Below, piece after piece: positions 6,026 through 8,019 of a DNA stretch of 8,019 bases. Origin of the DNA: Bifidobacteriaceae bacterium (lineage in GTDB: Bacteria > Actinomycetota > Actinomycetes > Actinomycetales > WQXJ01); contig JAISCU010000404.1 of NCBI GenBank assembly GCA_031265345.1, positions 1 through 8,019 of the forward strand, written 5' to 3'. Within the stretch, counting starts at the first letter, position 1; each line of letters opens with the position of its first letter. Below the pieces are notes generated by a model that saw only the letters and a program-made list of their open reading frames with translations, made no database searches and was not told the DNA's origin. The translations under genes were made by a program, and so were the position numbers.

Positions 6026-7156
6026 ATGGTGTCGATTGCGCCGGTCGTCCTGCTCACCGAAGACCCAGGTCTGGCGGAATCGGCGACGGCAGCGATCTGG
6101 GAGGCGGGCGTCCCGGTGCAGCGGGCGAGTTCGCCCGTCCAACTGGTTCAGTTGGTCGCGCGTCCACTGGTGGTGGTGTGCGGGCACGATCTCGATTCGT
6201 CTGAGTGCGCTGCCGTCGGCGAGGCTCTGCCGGGCTGTCGGGTGGTCCGCGCCGCCCTGGGCGAGAAGGCCTGGGGAACCAGTCAATGCCTGGCTCTGCC
6301 GGAGTCGGCGCGGCACTTGACGCGGCTGGTGGAGGCTGCGTACCGACCGGCTGCGCCTGTCACGCGGGTGGCGCTGATCGGCGCGCATGGCGGGGCTGGG
6401 ACCAGTTGCCTGGCGGTGGCGTTGGCGCTGCGCCTGAGCGGTCGGGGAGCGGTTCGCCTGGCGGGGCTGAATCGGGCCGGCGCTCCGATTGGGCCCTTGC
6501 TCGGCCTGGACGGTTCGTCCGGATGGGACGGTCCCGCGCCGCAGACGGTTCGAGGCGTCGAGCTGTTGAGTGGCGACGCTCCCCCCGGCGACCTGGAGGC
6601 CTGGCAGGTGCGGCGCGCGCTGGAGGCTTGGGAGGGGCGGGCTCCGGGTGGCCACACGGTGCTAGACGCCGGTCCGGCCGCTCCCGGTGGGGCTTGGCGC
6701 GCAGCCAGTTGGGCCGACCGTCGGCTGGTGGTCGCTCGGTCCGATCCTTCGGGCGCAGCGGCATTGACCTCCTTGGCGCGTGAACTGGGCGAACTCGGGT
6801 TCGATTTCGATGTCGCGGTGCGGGCCGTGCGGGGCGGGCTTGATGCGGCCGAGACGACCCACGGCATCGGCGGCGAGGTGATAGTGATCGGGGACGAGCG
6901 GGGCTTCGTGGCCGGCCTGGCGCACGGGCTGACGCCGGGGGACCGGGCGCGGGGCAAGTTGGCGGCGGCGGCTGGACGGGTGGCGGACTGGGTCGGGCGC
7001 GGCGAGCCTGAGCGGGTGCCTCAGCGGCGGCGGGCGGCCAGGGAGCAGCGGCCTTCGGAGCGCAGTTCTCGGGAGCCGCAGCGTCGGGAGCGGCGGCCGA
7101 GGCAGCGGGACCCACTGCCGACCTTCAACCCGGCGGCGTTCGCGGAGGAATGGTGA
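6026..7156 (+). CDS. ssd: Septum-site-determining / CpaE-TadZ-like P-loop protein
   Basis: MinD/ParA-superfamily protein of the Ssd/CpaE group, 376 aa, thought to localise Tad-type pilus or secretion assemblies; in mycobacteria Ssd has been linked to septum inhibition. Residues 5-105 form a receiver-like domain (PVVLLTEDPGLAESA start). The ATPase-like domain starts at strand VTRVALIG, with a deviant P-loop GAHGGAGTSCLA (119-130) and a Walker-B-like HTVLDAGPA (210-218, D214). Neither P-loop position normally held by lysine in KGGxGKT has one (His121 and Thr126), as tends to be so in this subgroup, so ATP hydrolysis is doubtful. Residues 326-362 are an Arg/Glu/Gln/Pro-rich, strongly basic tail. 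The ATG at 6026 was chosen because it places the receiver-like domain at the N-terminus. A GTG immediately before it (6023) is possible; both have only a weak ribosome site. Divergent from the HAD gene and coupled to tadA by a GTGA overlap. Confidence 0.85.
   Translation: MVSIAPVVLLTEDPGLAESATAAIWEAGVPVQRASSPVQLVQLVARPLVVVCGHDLDSSECAAVGEALPGCRVVRAALGEKAWGTSQCLALPESARHLTRLVEAAYRPAAPVTRVALIGAHGGAGTSCLAVALALRLSGRGAVRLAGLNRAGAPIGPLLGLDGSSGWDGPAPQTVRGVELLSGDAPPGDLEAWQVRRALEAWEGRAPGGHTVLDAGPAAPGGAWRAASWADRRLVVARSDPSGAAALTSLARELGELGFDFDVAVRAVRGGLDAAETTHGIGGEVIVIGDERGFVAGLAHGLTPGDRARGKLAAAAGRVADWVGRGEPERVPQRRRAAREQRPSERSSREPQRRERRPRQRDPLPTFNPAAFAEEW
7144..7148 (+). promoter_or_regulatory. tadA: Ribosome binding site for tadA inside the ssd 3' end
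   Basis: GGAGG lies in the last codons of ssd. Three in-frame starts follow: ATG 7150 (one base away, too close), GTG 7153 (four bases) and ATG 7159 (ten bases). GTG 7153 gives the classical GTGA overlap with the ssd stop and is the most likely start. Confidence 0.6.
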
Positions 7157-8019
7157 ACATGCTGGCGGCGCCGAGCGCGCTGACGGCCTTGCTTGAGGAC
7201 CCCGGCGTGACGGATGTGCTGGTCAACGGGCCGGACTCGGTCTGGGTGGACGGCGTCTCGGGGCTGCGGCGGGCAGCCGTGCACCTGGGCGACGCTGCGG
7301 CGGTGAGGTCGTTGGCGGTCCGGTTGGCGGCCCAGGGAGGGCGTCGGTTGGACGATGCCGCCCCAACCGTCGACGTGCACCTGCCAGGCGGCGTCCGAAT
7401 GCACGCGGTGGTGCCGCCGGTCGCGCCGGGCGGTCCGCTGATCTCGTTCCGCGTGTTCCGGCGCCAGGCCTTGACTTTGGATGACTTGGCGGCCCACGGC
7501 ACTATCAGCGCCGCTGGTGTCGCTGTTCTGCGTTCATTGGTCGAGGCGCGGGTGAACCTGATCGTCTCGGGCGCCACCGGTGCGGGCAAGACCACGCTGC
7601 TGGCGGCTTTGGTGTCGTTGGTCTCCTCAGCAGAACGGATCGTGGTGATCGAGGAGGCCCAAGAGATCATGACCAGCCATCCGCATTGCGTCCGGCTGGA
7701 GGCGCGGAACGCCAACGCCGAGGGCACCGGTCTGGTGACACTGACGGACCTGGTGCGGGAGTCGCTGCGGATGCGGCCGGATCGGATTGTGCTGGGCGAA
7801 TGCCGGGGGCCAGAGGTGCGAGAGGTGTTGACTGCGCTGAACACCGGTCACGAGGGCTCGGCCGCCACGATCCATGCCAACTCGTGCCGCGATGTGCCCG
7901 CGCGATTGGCCGCGCTGGGATCGCTGGCGGGCATGGACGGTCGCATGGTGGCGGTCCAGGCGGCGGCGGCGCTGGCTGGGGTGATCCACTTGGCTCGCCG
8001 TCCGGGCGGCGCGCGGCGG
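7153..8019 (+). CDS. tadA: TadA/CpaF-family type II/IV secretion ATPase (3' end beyond window)
   Basis: Hexameric motor ATPase that powers assembly of Tad-type (type IVc) pili or a related secretion apparatus at the inner face of the membrane. The first 289 codons are present and open to the window end. The usual order is intact: a short N-terminal domain (1-115, LVNGPDSVWVDG early), Walker A GATGAGKTT (140-148, K146), the IEEAQEI strand with E167/E168, Walker B-region MRPDRIVLGECRGPE (207-221), and the His box TGHEGSAATIHANS (231-244, H233 and H241). So it should be an active ATPase. The N-terminal extension of proteobacterial CpaF is missing, as in the shorter actinobacterial 'conjugal transfer-associated' TadA proteins. 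The GECRG replaces the more common GEVRG. It shares an operon with ssd; tadB/tadC and pilin-like genes would be expected just beyond the edge but cannot be seen here. Confidence 0.9.
   Translation, partial: MNMLAAPSALTALLEDPGVTDVLVNGPDSVWVDGVSGLRRAAVHLGDAAAVRSLAVRLAAQGGRRLDDAAPTVDVHLPGGVRMHAVVPPVAPGGPLISFRVFRRQALTLDDLAAHGTISAAGVAVLRSLVEARVNLIVSGATGAGKTTLLAALVSLVSSAERIVVIEEAQEIMTSHPHCVRLEARNANAEGTGLVTLTDLVRESLRMRPDRIVLGECRGPEVREVLTALNTGHEGSAATIHANSCRDVPARLAALGSLAGMDGRMVAVQAAAALAGVIHLARRPGGARR

Noticed and set aside
5971..6655. Long upstream extension of the HAD frame opposite ssd
   Set aside because: The extension is antisense to ssd, Arg/Gln/Pro-rich and without motifs. HAD motif I comes 38 residues after the GTG, as in the family.

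Overview
The window is about 8 kb of high-GC bacterial chromosome. The gene content and order point to an actinobacterium: a Crp of the GlxR/mycobacterial type, Nth, an alpha/beta hydrolase, a small two-helix 'holin-X' type membrane protein, a membrane-tailed HAD-IB phosphatase, and divergent from the HAD gene an Ssd/CpaE-like protein followed by a TadA ATPase. The same set clusters in mycobacteria, streptomycetes and other Actinobacteria. I cannot name genus or species. Coding parts are strongly GC-rich with GC-rich third positions. The longest non-coding stretch, between the holin and HAD genes, is only about 51% GC over positions 4801-5040.

Layout. 1-121: no gene can be called. 122-823 (-): crp. 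824-970: crp/PQQ divergent intergenic region. 971-2578 (+): membrane-anchored PQQ-like beta-propeller protein, a GTG start chosen well inside a much longer open frame that runs antisense to crp. 2610-3299 (-): nth. 3296-4234 (-): alpha/beta hydrolase, overlapping nth by ATGA. 4235-4669 (-): holin-like membrane protein, whose stop codon abuts the hydrolase TTG start. These three form one tightly packed operon read holin -> hydrolase -> nth. 4670-5044: 375 bp without a convincing gene, holding a perfect 16-bp inverted repeat 81 bp apart. 5045-5935 (-): HAD-IB phosphatase with a C-terminal membrane helix. 6026-7156 (+): ssd. 7153-8019 (+): tadA, cut by the window edge and joined to ssd by a GTGA overlap; more tad genes probably follow.

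How the genes fit together. Ssd and TadA would be the localisation and motor parts of a Tad-type pilus or secretion system. The HAD enzyme is the conserved divergent neighbour of that operon. Crp is a global cAMP-type regulator, Nth a base-excision repair enzyme; the hydrolase and holin-like protein are of unknown role.

Most of the window is a conserved actinobacterial neighbourhood. I see no CRISPR array, transposase, phage module, tRNA, rRNA or recognisable defence system. The unusual points are a hydrolase with glycine in place of the catalytic nucleophile, an 18-bp tandem duplication that doubles the nth start codon, the long-range inverted repeat, an Ssd whose P-loop lacks lysine, a probable leaderless start for the HAD gene, and a PQQ-like gene lying between crp and nth.
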